NCBI GenBank assembly: GCA_951802195.1
Contig: OX637624.1
Span: forward strand, 496,001 to 560,000
Length of the DNA stretch: 64,000 bases
Direction of reading: 5' to 3'
Origin: Tausonia pullulans
Lineage: Eukaryota > Basidiomycota > Tremellomycetes > Cystofilobasidiales > Mrakiaceae
The notes below the pieces were generated by a model. The model was not told the origin of the DNA, did no database searches, and was given only the letters and a program-made list of their open reading frames with translations. A program made the position numbers and the translations under genes. Shown here piece by piece: positions 1 through 10,709 of the stretch (positions within the stretch are counted from its first letter, which is position 1; each line of letters starts with the position of its first letter).

Positions 1-382
1 GCCACTTCCCTTGCAAAGCTATCTCGTGTTCAGACAACTTGAGTCGTCCTCTTCTTCGACACAATCCTTCACTAATACCATATTATAATTTTTGTTTTAA
101 TTACCCATCGCTGGCGTCTCTACGCGACCAGAATCAGGCTCGACGGACGGTCCGCCGCGTTCTCTCCTCGACCCTCAACCACCGTCATCCGCCTTTGCCC
201 GCTCGTCTCACGTTCATCTGGTCCCTCTCGCCCTTACCCCAAAGGACCCCTCTTCTCAAGTCTGGAAAAGAAGGGCGCAGGAGACCGATACATCGCCTGG
301 ACGCCCCATCTCCCGTTCTTTCTACGCGTTTGCGTTGCTACCCGCCCTCGCACGAGTTTCCCGCCCGATCGCGTCGCCGGCC
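1..382. other. Upstream region of the TAF-like gene
   Basis: This stretch lies before the first start codon I accept. It is pyrimidine-rich towards the gene, as expected for a promoter and 5' UTR. A long open frame starting near position 39 runs through it, but that frame only becomes convincing protein after the first intron of the downstream gene, so I do not call it. No RNA gene or repeat is seen. Confidence 0.4.
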
Positions 383-2134
383 ATGTCGCCTCCCGCTGCT
401 CTGCCTGCCCATCTCTTGCACCTCATTACGCTCAATACCATATCGTGAGTTGCTGAGACCGAGAGATCGGCCGGGCCTTATCGCATGGGTCCTGACCGCC
501 TTCACCCCTTCCTGCAGCAACTCCAACTTCAACTCGGCCCAGACCTCGGCGTCGCTTGCTCTCACTGATGTCCTTGCCCGATACATCTCGCTCCTCGCGT
601 CTACGGCTGGCGAGTACGCCAACTTGACCGGCCGGACGCAGGTCGGCGTTTGGGACGGGATCGCTGCCGTCAGCGAGCATGGCGGACGGTGGGAGGACCT
701 CATGGGCTGGCTCGCCGAGGTCGGTGAGGGGACGGGCAGACTGGGCGGCCTAGAGGCACTAGGAGGTGAGCTTCAGCGTCTGCTTTGGTTGCCCATTGAC
801 TTGGACTGACGGCGGTAGTGCTTCTAGCCTACCTCGCCGACGGACTGCACCAAGATCCGGCGAGCAACATGGTCTGCCATTACGGCGATGTCCCCGACGC
901 TCTCACTCACGAATTCAACAAGCGCCACGGCCTGGGGCCTGAGTCAGATTCGGAAGAGGAGGAAGACGAAAATATGGACGTGGATGCGGAGGAATCGCCG
1001 TCCTCTTCCGCCATGTTTATGGAGGAGTCGGCCTCACCCGAATCGCCAGCCGAGTTCGGCAGTACGGGATGGGGCAAGATGCTCAGCAAGCCATCCCTCG
1101 CCTATGACTCTCCGAGTAGCCCGGTGGTCGCGGAGGGTAGCTTCGTTGACCCGGAGTTGGAGCGGTTCGGTCGCGTGGCCGCATATCTCCCACCTCTGCC
1201 CAGCTCCATGAGCAGTCCCTCTGTGGCTGCCCAGTCGTCATCTATCCAGAACGCTAGCCGCTCGCTTAATGGTGTAAAGAAGGAAAGACAATCCCCCTTG
1301 CTTGCGTCTACCTCTGGAGGGGATCCGTCAGCTTCGTCGTCGTCCGCCGTGCCTTCCTTTCTTCTCCCGGCCGCCCACAGCAACGACACCGCCGCCCCTC
1401 CCGTGCTTCCCTCCTCCTCCGCAGTCTTCCTTCCCCCTCGAGAACCGGCCCCAACCACCCTCCCGGCCCTCAAAGCCGCACACAAGCACCTCCGGCAGGT
1501 TGACCGCCCCTCCTACATGTCCGCGTCCAATCCGAAGCGGTTCCGGGCCGCCGTCCAGCTTGGCCTCCACTCTAATTTTACTGTCACTCCGTCAGTCTTT
1601 GGCTCGCTTGCGGTGCCACCTCCACGGTTCATCGGCATCATGCCGTCGCATTCGATCGACCCAACGAAGCCCACACCGACGCCCTCGCGGCCGGTGGCGA
1701 TCATCCCAAAGACAATGACACCAGCGATGGCGTACAAGGAGAGCCGGATGTTGAGCTCGCTCGCGTCCCTTCATGGGCCTGCGATGGCGGAGAAGAAGAC
1801 TCGAATGGAGTGGCCCGAGCCGCTTGTCGGCGATCGGGGAGAGCCCGTTTTCTACGGGCCCGAGGTCGAGGCGACGACGGTGATTGTCGCACCGGAGGAG
1901 GAGGACGCTGGAGATGAAGAGTATCTCGAGGACGACATGGACGAGACGAATAAGCATGTCGGGCCTAGAGAGGTTTCGGTCAAAGTCCGCGCCACGGTGA
2001 GTCTCGCGGCAGTCACTCACTCTCTCGTGGCTGCCATGAAGTTCTGATCCCTTCTCTGCTTCCTCCAGTGGGACACGCCCTCGCGGCACTGGAGCGATGC
2101 GACTCTGCCGGTGGAAAAGCGTAGGAAGGTGTGA
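383..2134 (+). CDS. Histone-fold (Bromo_TP) TFIID subunit-like protein, TAF3/TAF8 type
   Basis: Four exons (383-444, 518-765, 819-1996, 2069-2134) join in frame to give 517 residues. Residues 1-90 read as a Bromo_TP histone fold: a short helix (AALPAHLLHLITLNTI), then a long helix with ALTDVLARYISLLASTAGEYANL, then a third segment ending WEDLMGWLAEVGEG. Such folds pair with another TAF inside TFIID or SAGA, so a nuclear role in RNA polymerase II initiation is inferred. The rest is acidic and proline/serine-rich, with a conserved-looking block near residues 385-450 and a basic C-terminus ending KRRKV, a possible nuclear signal. The acceptor of intron 2 could be 818 or 827; both keep the frame. 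I cannot tell TAF3 from TAF8 with certainty, and another Bromo_TP protein is possible. Confidence 0.75.
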
Positions 2135-2949
2135 TGGCCGGTGAGACTGTTGGTGGGACACTTGACGATCTTGACGACCTTTTGATGCCTTCCCTCGACC
2201 TTGAGAGAGAAGAGTTCCCCATTTCCAAGTCTGATCTAGGCTGTCCGATCCGATCTTCGCTCGTATTCGAGCGTTGCTTGCCGTGCGGTATTTGTGCAGC
2301 CCGCTACAGAGAGAGAACTTTGGGGCCTAGCGAAGGCAGAAGTTGAAGCCAGTGCAGTCGCCAGGGGCCAGCCAATTCATGGCTCGAGGGAGTTTCTCCC
2401 CTCTCTCTCCCTCTCTTTCTCTCTCTCTCTCTTTATTCTTCGCTGTCCGAAAGCGGGGGTCAGCACGCGGGAATGAGAGGTGTTTCGTGCGAGCGCCGGG
2501 GCCGGGGCCGACAGGCTGCTGTAGTCAGCGCAGGGGAGATAGAGAGGAGCGCGAGCACAGGAGGGACAACGGCGCCTCGCCCCTTCCTCTCCCCAACCAC
2601 GTCTAACCCGAATCTCCATCGAACGAACTCTCAGTCTCGCGTATCACCAACCCACCCATCCAGCCCAACCCAGCGCGCCCGCTCTTCGACCGTGCGTCCA
2701 GGCCCCACGCCAGGTCCACCCCGCTACCCGACAGACCTCCTCCGGTCGCCCGCCGCCTAGCGTAGGACGCTGCTCGTCCTACACCCTTCACCTGGTCCGT
2801 GCCCGCCGTCTGCTCTCTTGTGCGTTCTCATTCCGTTCTCTGGCCTCTCAAACCACAAGCCAGGGCCTCTCCATCGAGACCAACAACGGACCAGCCAGTC
2901 AGCTGAAAGGCCATCTGCAGCTCCACCCAGAGCCCCATCGCCTAGTTTC
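2135..2949. other. Intergenic region and 5' leader of HK1
   Basis: This region joins the 3' UTR of the TAF-like gene to the promoter and leader of the kinase gene. A TC-rich microsatellite lies at about 2398-2432. The sequence from 2560 onward is C-rich and pyrimidine-rich, as at other gene starts in this window. No gene, tRNA or snoRNA is seen. Confidence 0.5.
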
Positions 2950-5900
2950 ATGACGGCCACGACGGACACACCCGATGAGGATCCTTTGCTCGTCAGCCTG
3001 CTTCATGTCCTTCAGGGCATTTCTACCTCTGCGGGCAATGTTTCGCTACCTCCACTAGAGGAATTCGCCCGCTCGTCGACAACCCTTGCCATCTACAGTG
3101 CCCTTGAAGCTCTAGCATCACGGTTGAGTGAGCGGCCGCTGTCCCATCCATCGCATGGGGTGACAGCTCCATCGGACTCCTCGACCCCTGTCGCTTCCCC
3201 CTCTGCATCCTTTGCCCTCGTCCCACCTTCCTTGCTGTCTCCATCTTCCTCCTCTTCTGCCTATGATTCGACAGCAAGGGGTAGCCGGTCTGCCAGAGGT
3301 GACGGCAACGACGCGTCGGCGGTCCACGGACCGTGTTCCACTGCCGGCCTGTCTGCTGCTGAGGAGCTTCGGCTGCTTCGCGCCCAGGTCAAGGACGTCG
3401 CGAGGGTCTGCAAAGTGCGTCGTGCCTCGCTGCTCTCATTTGATGCTTGGTGAACAGATTCGCTCGATGTGCGGAGGCAGCTGACGTGTGTATGCGCGCG
3501 TCGAATCGAAACAGGCGGTTGCAACGGGCGATCTGACGCAGAAGATCGTTGTCCCCGTCGAGGGCGACGTCATGATTGAGCTTAAGGACATCATCAACAG
3601 TATGGTACGTGGCCGTCTTCGACGTGTCCCTCTCGTGCGCTGACGAATCGAGTTGGGTCGGTCGGCTGTCACGTCGCTTTAAGGTGGACCGTCTCGCTAC
3701 CTTCGCTGGCGAAGTCGAACGCGTCAGTCTTGAGGTCGGCACGGAAGGGTGAATCTCTCTTTCCCCACTGTCTCATGGATGGGCAGTCCTGATCGAGCAA
3801 CCGTGACTCTCTTGCGCGCGTCCAGAAAACTCGGAGGGTAAGTCGCCTTATCAGCCCCCATGCTCCCGTACAGCGCTGACCTCGGTTGTCTGGTACCCAT
3901 TGCTCCTCATCTAGGCAAGCCGTCGTCGAGGACGTTCAGGGAACCTGGCGCGAACTCACCTCGGTCGTCAACAAGCTCGCTGCGAACCTGACGAGCCAGG
4001 TCCGAGCCATTGCCAAAGTCACGACGGCCGTCGCCCTCGGGGACCTTTCGCAGACGATCGACGTCGAGGCCCAGGGCGAGATTCTCGAGCTCAAGATCAC
4101 TGTCAACAACATGGTCCTCCAGCTGAGGACGCTTGCCGACGAGGTCTCACGTGTCTCGCTCGAGGTCGGCTCCCAGGGCAAGCTGGGAGGGCAGGCCGTG
4201 GTGGAGGGGGTGGAGGGAGTGTGGAAGGAGCTCACACTGAATGTGGGTTGAGGGAGTGGCGTCTTTGCTGGCTTGCTGAGCTGACTCTGCGTCCGTCGAC
4301 TGTCGGCAGGTCAACCAAATGTGTTCCAACCTGACGAATCAGGTCCGATCGATCGCTGTGGTCACGACGGCTGTCGCCAAGGTGAGTCGCCGCTCGTCTC
4401 CTGCCTGTTGCCTGTCGCTCGCCTATTGCTTGTTGCATTGCCTCCCGCATGTTGCCCGTTGCCTTTCGCTCGCCTCTTGCCTCTCGCCTCCCCTTCTTCT
4501 TGCACCTCTGACGCTGGCTTTCCCCAGGGCGACCTCACACGGACGATCGACATCGAAGTCGAAGGCGAGATGGCGACGCTCAAGGAGACGGTCAACTCGA
4601 TGGTTGCCCAGCTGACGACGTTCGCCCGGGAGGTCACCCGTGTCGCGCTCGAGGTCGGCACGTTTGGCCAGCTCGGGGGGCAGGCCATTGTCGAGGGTGT
4701 TGAGGGCACGTGGGCGGATCTGACGACGAACGTCAATGTGAGTCGAGTCTGAGTCTGACTGCACTTGGACTGTACTTGGTTGGACGAGCCCGGCTGACGC
4801 CCCGGGGACGTCTCAGAAAATGGCTGCCAACCTGACGAACCAAGTCCGCGAGATTGCCCAAGTCGTTCGTCTGATTCTTCTCTCCCCTGGCGGCCACGCT
4901 CTCCACGTGGCAGCTGACCGGCAGCTGACGATGCGTGCGTCCCCCAGACCAAGTCCGTCGCCCGCGGAGACCTCACAAAGACGGTCTCGGTCAACGTGCA
5001 GGGCGAGATCCTGGATCTCAAGATCACCGTCAACGAGATGGTTGGTCAGCTGACGACGCTCGCCCAGGAGGTCACCCGTGTCTCGCTCGAGGTCGGAACG
5101 GAGGGCAAGCTCGGCGGGCAGGCTGTGGTCAACAACGTCGAGGGTGTCTGGAAGGCGCTGACGGACAACGTCAACCTGATGGTGGGGGCGAAAGTTGCTT
5201 GTGTGCTGTCATTCGGATGCTCGTGTGCTGAGTGTGTCGCTCTGGACGTTATATGCAGGCTCTGAATCTGACGACCCAGGTCCGATCGATCGCCGTCGTG
5301 TGAGTGTTCCCGGTGTCTCTTGGTGTCTCTCGGCGTCTCTCGGCGTCTCTCGGCGTCTCTCGGCGTCTCTCAGCGTCGTTCCATGTCCGTCGCTGTCCGT
5401 CGCTGTCCGACGCTGACCGACGCTGACCGACGCTGACTGTCGTTGACCGTCGTTGACCGGCGCTGACGGTGTGCCTTGGCAGGACGACCGCTGTCGCTGC
5501 GGGAGACCTCACGAAGACGATCGACGTCGAGGCGCAGGGGGAGATCCTCCAGCTCAAGGACACGGTGAACAACATGGTGGAATCGCTGAACAACTTCTCG
5601 TCCGAAGTCACGCGAGTCGCCAAGGAAGTCGGCACGTACGGTCAACTTGGAGGGCAGGCTCGTGTTGAGGGGGTCAGCGGAACTTGGAAGGATCTCACGG
5701 ATAACGTTAACGTACGTGGGTCGTTACAGAGTTCTTGAAATGCCGCGGCTGACGCGCGAAACCACCTGCAGATCATGGCACGCAATCTCACCGTCCAAGT
5801 CCGGACAATCGCTCATGCGACAGTGAGTCTGAAACCTTTTTGGCACCTCAATGTTCATATCATGACCGAGTATCGGCTTTGCTCCTCAGACCGCCGTCGC

Positions 5901-8900
5901 GCGAGGAGATCTCACTCAGAAGGTCGAGGGTGTCGAGGCCCAAGGCGAGATGCTTTCGCTTTCCAACACAATTAACAGCATGATCGATTCGCTCTCTATC
6001 TTTGCTTCGGAGGTCATCTTTGTTGCTCGACAGGTCGGAACGGAGGGTCGGCTGGGCGCTCAGGCCAAGGTCCAGGATGTCGAGGGCACCTGGCAAGAGA
6101 TCACGTAAGTCCATTATGATATGTTAGAGTGGGCGAGCTAATTAAGCTAACGGCCTTCCTTGCAGGTCCAATGTCAACATCATGGCTCAGAACCTGACGT
6201 CGCAGGTCCGCGCGTTCGCTCAGATCTCGGCGGCCGCGACAGACGGGTAGGTTCGGTTTCACGACGTACCGCTGGCTAGAAGGCCAAAGTTGACGCTGTT
6301 TCTCCTAGTGACTACACCGAGTTCATCACCATTGAAGCCAGCGGGGAGATGGACTCGCTTAAGACCAAGATCAAGTGAGTCTCTTCCTGCTTCTTCAGGC
6401 CGAAAATCTCACCCACAGATGAGTCCCCTTCCTCAGCCAAATGGTGTACAATCTCCGAGAGTCGATCCAGAGCAACACGGATGCCCGTATCGCTGCGGAG
6501 GTCGCCAACAGGTCCAAGTCTGAGTTCCTGGCCAACATGTCGCATGAGATCCGGACTCCGATGAACGGAATCGTCAGTCTCGCTGTGGTGGTCGGCATGA
6601 GACGAAATGCTGGCTGACGTGTGTCCATTCCAGATTGGAATGACCCAACTCACACTCGAGAGCGATCTCACGCGGCAGCAGCGCGAGAACCTCATGATTG
6701 TCTCGAGTTTGGCCAGCTCGCTCCTGACCATTATTGATGACATCCTCGATATTTCAAAGAGTGAGACACGACGCTTCACTCGACTGCGCATCTTCTCGCT
6801 GACCCTCCATTTCGCACCTAGTCGAGGCTGGCCGGATGATGATTGAGCAGGCTTCATTTTCCTTTCGGATGGTCGTCTTTGGCGTCCTCAAAGGTACGCT
6901 GGTCTCATCCACGCGCTGGATGCAGTGCTGATCACATCCTTTCGACAGCTCTCTGCGTCAAGGCGGCTCATAACAAGCTGGACCTCATCTGTGAGTGCTA
7001 TACAGCTTGTCTCAGACGAGGTCAGATGCTGACACGCTCACATCAGACGACGTCGACCCTCGGATACCGGACCAGGTCGTGGGCGACTCCTTCCGGCTCA
7101 GGCAGATCATTACGAACCTTGTGGGCAACTCAACCAAGTTCACCGCTAAAGGTCAGGTCTGCTTTATCGCCCGCCTGGTCGGCTTTGATGAAGCGTCGTG
7201 CGAGATCGAGATCTGCGTGTAAGTGTGATGGTTTTGTTCTTAAACCGAGCTGTATTGAGACTTAAAGTTCTGGACACAGCTCGGACACCGGCATCGGCAT
7301 TCGGGAAGACAAACTTGATCTTATCTTTGACACATTCGCTCAAGGTGCGCACGCCACTTTGCCCGCCTCCGTCTTGGGTCGACGACACTCGACTGATTCT
7401 TTCTTTCAGCTGATGGCTCTACAACCCGGGTGCGCGCGGGAGTCATCATCTCGTTCGCATGTCGAAAGCTGACCTGATTATGTATCGCGAATGCAGAAAC
7501 ATGGCGGCACGGGTCTTGGTCTGCCCATCTCGAGACGGCTTTGCTCGCTCATGGGAGGTCATCTCTGGGTTAACAGCGAGGTGAGAAGACGGCGCGCTGC
7601 CAGCTCCCCTGTCTGTCCAGTGCTAACCGCTCCCCGTGGTCTCTCCTTCAGTACGGTCAAGGCAGTCGCTTCTTCTTTGTACGTACACTTTTCCCAATAC
7701 AAACAGTCTCAGCATTCTCATCTTCTCCGCTCCACAGACCATTCGAACGGCTGTCAGCCCGATCGATGAAACCGCCATCCTCTCCCGAGTCGCCCCGTCA
7801 GTCAATCGAGAACTATCAGCGATTTTCCAGTGCTCGCCCACTGACACACTCTTCACAGTTGGGCCGGCCGTACCATCCTCTTCATCGACACTCTCGGTGA
7901 CCAGGCCGATCTCGTTGGCGTTATCGAGAGTCTGCGACTCAAGGCGCTAGTGATCAAGACGGTCGCTGAAGTGTGGTACCCTCCCAAGCCCGAGGAGAGC
8001 GAGCCGTCCTTTGACGCTATCATTGTCGACTGCCTCTCTGTTGTACGTCGACCTGCCACCGCTTCTCCGTAAGTCGTCGCAAAGCTGATCAGGGCCTCCT
8101 CTCCTTAATTAGGCGGAGAAGCTCCGAGAGATCGAGCACCTCCGGTACATCCCCATCGTCCTCGTGGCCCCAACATCGCCATCATCGGCCCCGCCGCCAG
8201 CCTTCTTTAACCTTCCCTATTCGACGCGTCGCTTCCTCAACCTTCCAGAGGAGCATGACGAGATTCTTCCGCCGATACCGGTCAAGAGCTGTCGTGAGTC
8301 GATTGCATCAGAAGTGGATGACCAATTCAATGACGGACATAACCCATTCTAGTCGACATGGGCATCTGCTCGTATATCACCAGCCCAACAGACACCCAGG
8401 AGCTGTCAGTGCTTTTCTTGCCGTCACACTCTTCGTTCTTGGCTGACAGGCCCGTGTTCTCCAGCTTGAGCGCCCTCCTACCAGCGCTCGAATCGCACAA
8501 TCCTCCCGCTCTGGCCCAGCCAGCCGAGGACCGCATCTTGGATGTGCTGCTCGCGTGAGTTCATCCTCTCTGTCAATGGACGTCGACTTCTCACTTGCTG
8601 ATGCTCCCCTTCCTAGTGAGGACAACCTCGTGAACCAGAAGCTTGCGACCAAGCTCTTGGAAGGCTGTGGCCACAAGGTCGAGATCGCCGACAAGTGCGC
8701 GCTCCTTTCCTCTATCTCCTTTCAAGTAGATGCCTGATAATCGTATCCTATCCTCCCCCTGTAGCGGGCAGATCGCGATAGAGCTCCTTAAGGGCCGGAT
8801 TGAGGAGGACAAGCCCTACGACATTGTCCTCATGGACGTCTCGATGCCCGTCATGGGTGGGCTCGAGGCAACTCGGCTAGTGCGTCCTTCCCTCATCTCT

Positions 8901-9254
8901 TCGTGGGAGAGGCAAGCTGACAGCTGAGATGATGGCCAGATCCGAGCCTTTGAGGAAGACCACTCTCTCGATCGGATACCCATCATCGCGCTCACGGCGC
9001 ATGCGATGATTGGCGATCGGGATACTTGCATCGAGGCGGGCATGGTCAGTCCTTACCCTCATTTTCCTCCACACATCGAGCTGAGTTGGACGAAACAATC
9101 GCTATCTTGCAGGACGAATACGTCACGAAACCTTGTAGGTTCCGCATTCCGTTTCTCTCATCGTGGACGAGAAAACTGATTCTTTTTCTCCCCCGTTCAA
9201 CCAGTGAAACGTGCCGACCTCCTCGCAACTGTCGCGCGGGTTGTTCGTGCATGA
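2950..9254 (+). CDS. Group III hybrid histidine kinase HK1 (HAMP-repeat, Nik1/Os-1 type)
   Basis: Thirty-four exons join in frame to 1,295 residues, the usual size of fungal group III kinases. Residues 1-155 are Ser/Pro-rich. Residues 156 to about 730 hold six HAMP repeats, each with GDL(T/S) and EV.RV..EVG..G.LGGQA blocks, plus a degenerate seventh ([10 protein letters not shown]). HisKA follows with the phospho-acceptor in [10 protein letters not shown] (about 770-780). The HATPase region (about 861-984) has DTGIGI and GGTGLGL, and the receiver (about 1165-1290) has the aspartate in [11 protein letters not shown] and the lysine in YVTKPLK. All catalytic residues are present. Known relatives are cytosolic osmosensors that feed Ypd1 and the HOG MAP kinase pathway and are needed for phenylpyrrole and dicarboximide fungicide action; the role here is by homology. 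Exon 4 (3826-3837) has 12 nt and exon 22 (7410-7429) has 20 nt. The HAMP section is near-identical to HK2. Confidence 0.92.
3714..5704 (+). repeat. Near-identical tract shared with HK2 (copy in HK1)
   Basis: This tract matches 36886-38874 through exons and introns alike. Differences cluster in the first 140 bases: three single-base changes and a 2-base indel in two small introns. From about 3850 to 5704 I see no difference, and the offset stays at exactly 33,170. Just outside both ends the two genes diverge at once in sequence and in intron position. This fits gene conversion between paralogues. Confidence 0.9.
5311..5469 (+). repeat. Decamer tandem array in HK1 intron 10
   Basis: About 15 ten-base units fill most of this intron. 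The first half is built on CGGCGTCTCT. It grades through CGCTGTCCGT into CGCTGACCGA and CGTTGACCGG, so that the later units repeat the GCTGAC branch-point motif used across this genome. The same array, with the same unit count, is in HK2 (38481-38639). Confidence 0.85.
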
Positions 9255-10709
9255 TCTCGCAGCTCGTCCCTTTGTCCCCCTATTCTCTCACTCCGTCCCC
9301 TCTTTTATCTCTCACTCTCCATCACAATTGCTTCGCTCCTGTTCACCCCAGCACCTCACTCCGCTCGTATGCCTCACCTTCTCCATTCCAGCTCCTATGT
9401 CGCTCTCTCCCACGTCGCTCCTTCCATGTGCCTCGCCTCCCACGCTTCTCCTTTCTCTCACCTCTTTCGCCCGCTCGCCCTATCTTTTATATTTCCCTCT
9501 CTCTCTCTCTCTCTGTCTCTCTCTTTTTTTTTCTTTTTTTTTCTTTCCTCTTCTCTCCCTCCTTTCCATTCCCCCCCCTCCCCCCTCCCCCATGCTGCAG
9601 ATATGCGCTTCAACCCTTGCGCTCGCCCTCGTTCGTTCTCTCTCTCCTCTCGGCCGCGAGAGACGAGAACCCCTTCGATCCCCCCCCCCCCCCCCCCCCC
9701 CGATCTCCCCCTATCGTCGGACATGGAGAGCCAGCCGCATGCTCCGGGCCTCTCGCCCCCACACCCCCATGCGCACGCATGCATCATGCCCGCCCATATG
9801 CGGCGTGGTCCGTCCGTCCCTTCATCTGGGAACCGGCGACGCGGATCCCATTTCCGGGCGCGGGGGGCTGGCTAGCTGGGCTTCGTTGCGTTGTGCACGC
9901 GCACGAGTGTGCGTATGTGTGTGTGTGTGTTAGAGCGAGAGAGAGAGCGAGAGAGAAGAAGAGCGGAAAGAAGAAGGAGAGATTGAATACAGAGGTTTCA
10001 AACGCGAGAGAAGAGACGATAAAAGAAAGGAGAGCAGAAGCGGAGAAGGTAAAACTAACTAAAGGAGAGGGAGAGGAAGTAGCGAGGGGAGGGGCGGGAG
10101 GGGGGGGGGGGGGGGGGATAGGGTGAGAGAGAAGGTAGCTATGCAGGGTTCAGAAAGAAGGTAGGGACAAGGGGAGAGGGGGGAGGGAGAAGGCGGGGGG
10201 GGGGGGGGGGGGAGAAAGAAAGATAAGAAGAGGGAGGAGACACATACCCACACACGCGAAATGAAAGGGATAGGGAGGGGGGCAAAGGTCCTTTGAGGTC
10301 GGTGAATTGGTTCGATATGATTTGCCGAAAATGTGTAAGGGGTGAAAGACGGAGTAACCCGGATTGGCTGAAACCCCCAGGACGGAAGAATGGACGGGGC
10401 ACGAAGGAGACGAGGTGAGAGAGGGAGGGAGACTTTCGACCGGCACCCGTTCGTTTGGAAACGATGTTGAAACAGTATCAGCGCGAGATCGGGTGAGAGG
10501 GGAAGGAAGGGGAGGAGGGGAAGGGCCATACGAAACAACTCACGCGTCTATCTACAGTGGCGTGAGAGGGGAGAAATTGGTGAAGGAAAAGGACAGAGAG
10601 ACAGAGAAAGAGAGGAATATGGAAAGATAGGAAAGTAAAGAGAGAGGAGAGCGAGAGACGGAGAAAGAGAGGTGGTGAAGGCGAATATTGAGTGGCCAGG
10701 CGAAAAATC
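9255..10709. other. Convergent 3' region with mirrored pyrimidine/purine tracts and long C and G runs
   Basis: HK1 and the REG1-like gene converge here. The first part (to about 9720) is strongly CT-rich on the + strand; the last part (about 9930-10700) is strongly GA-rich. The 3' UTRs of both genes are therefore pyrimidine-rich in their own sense. There is a run of 22 C at about 9680-9701, runs of 18 G at 10100-10117 and 10195-10212, and a GT repeat near 9914-9930. Long open frames across it are low-complexity artefacts. No gene is seen. Confidence 0.7.

Noticed and set aside
9026-10126. Long open frame of several hundred codons over the HK1 3' region
   Set aside because: It is made of CT-rich low complexity and homopolymers, overlaps the last HK1 exons in another phase, and has no domain signature.
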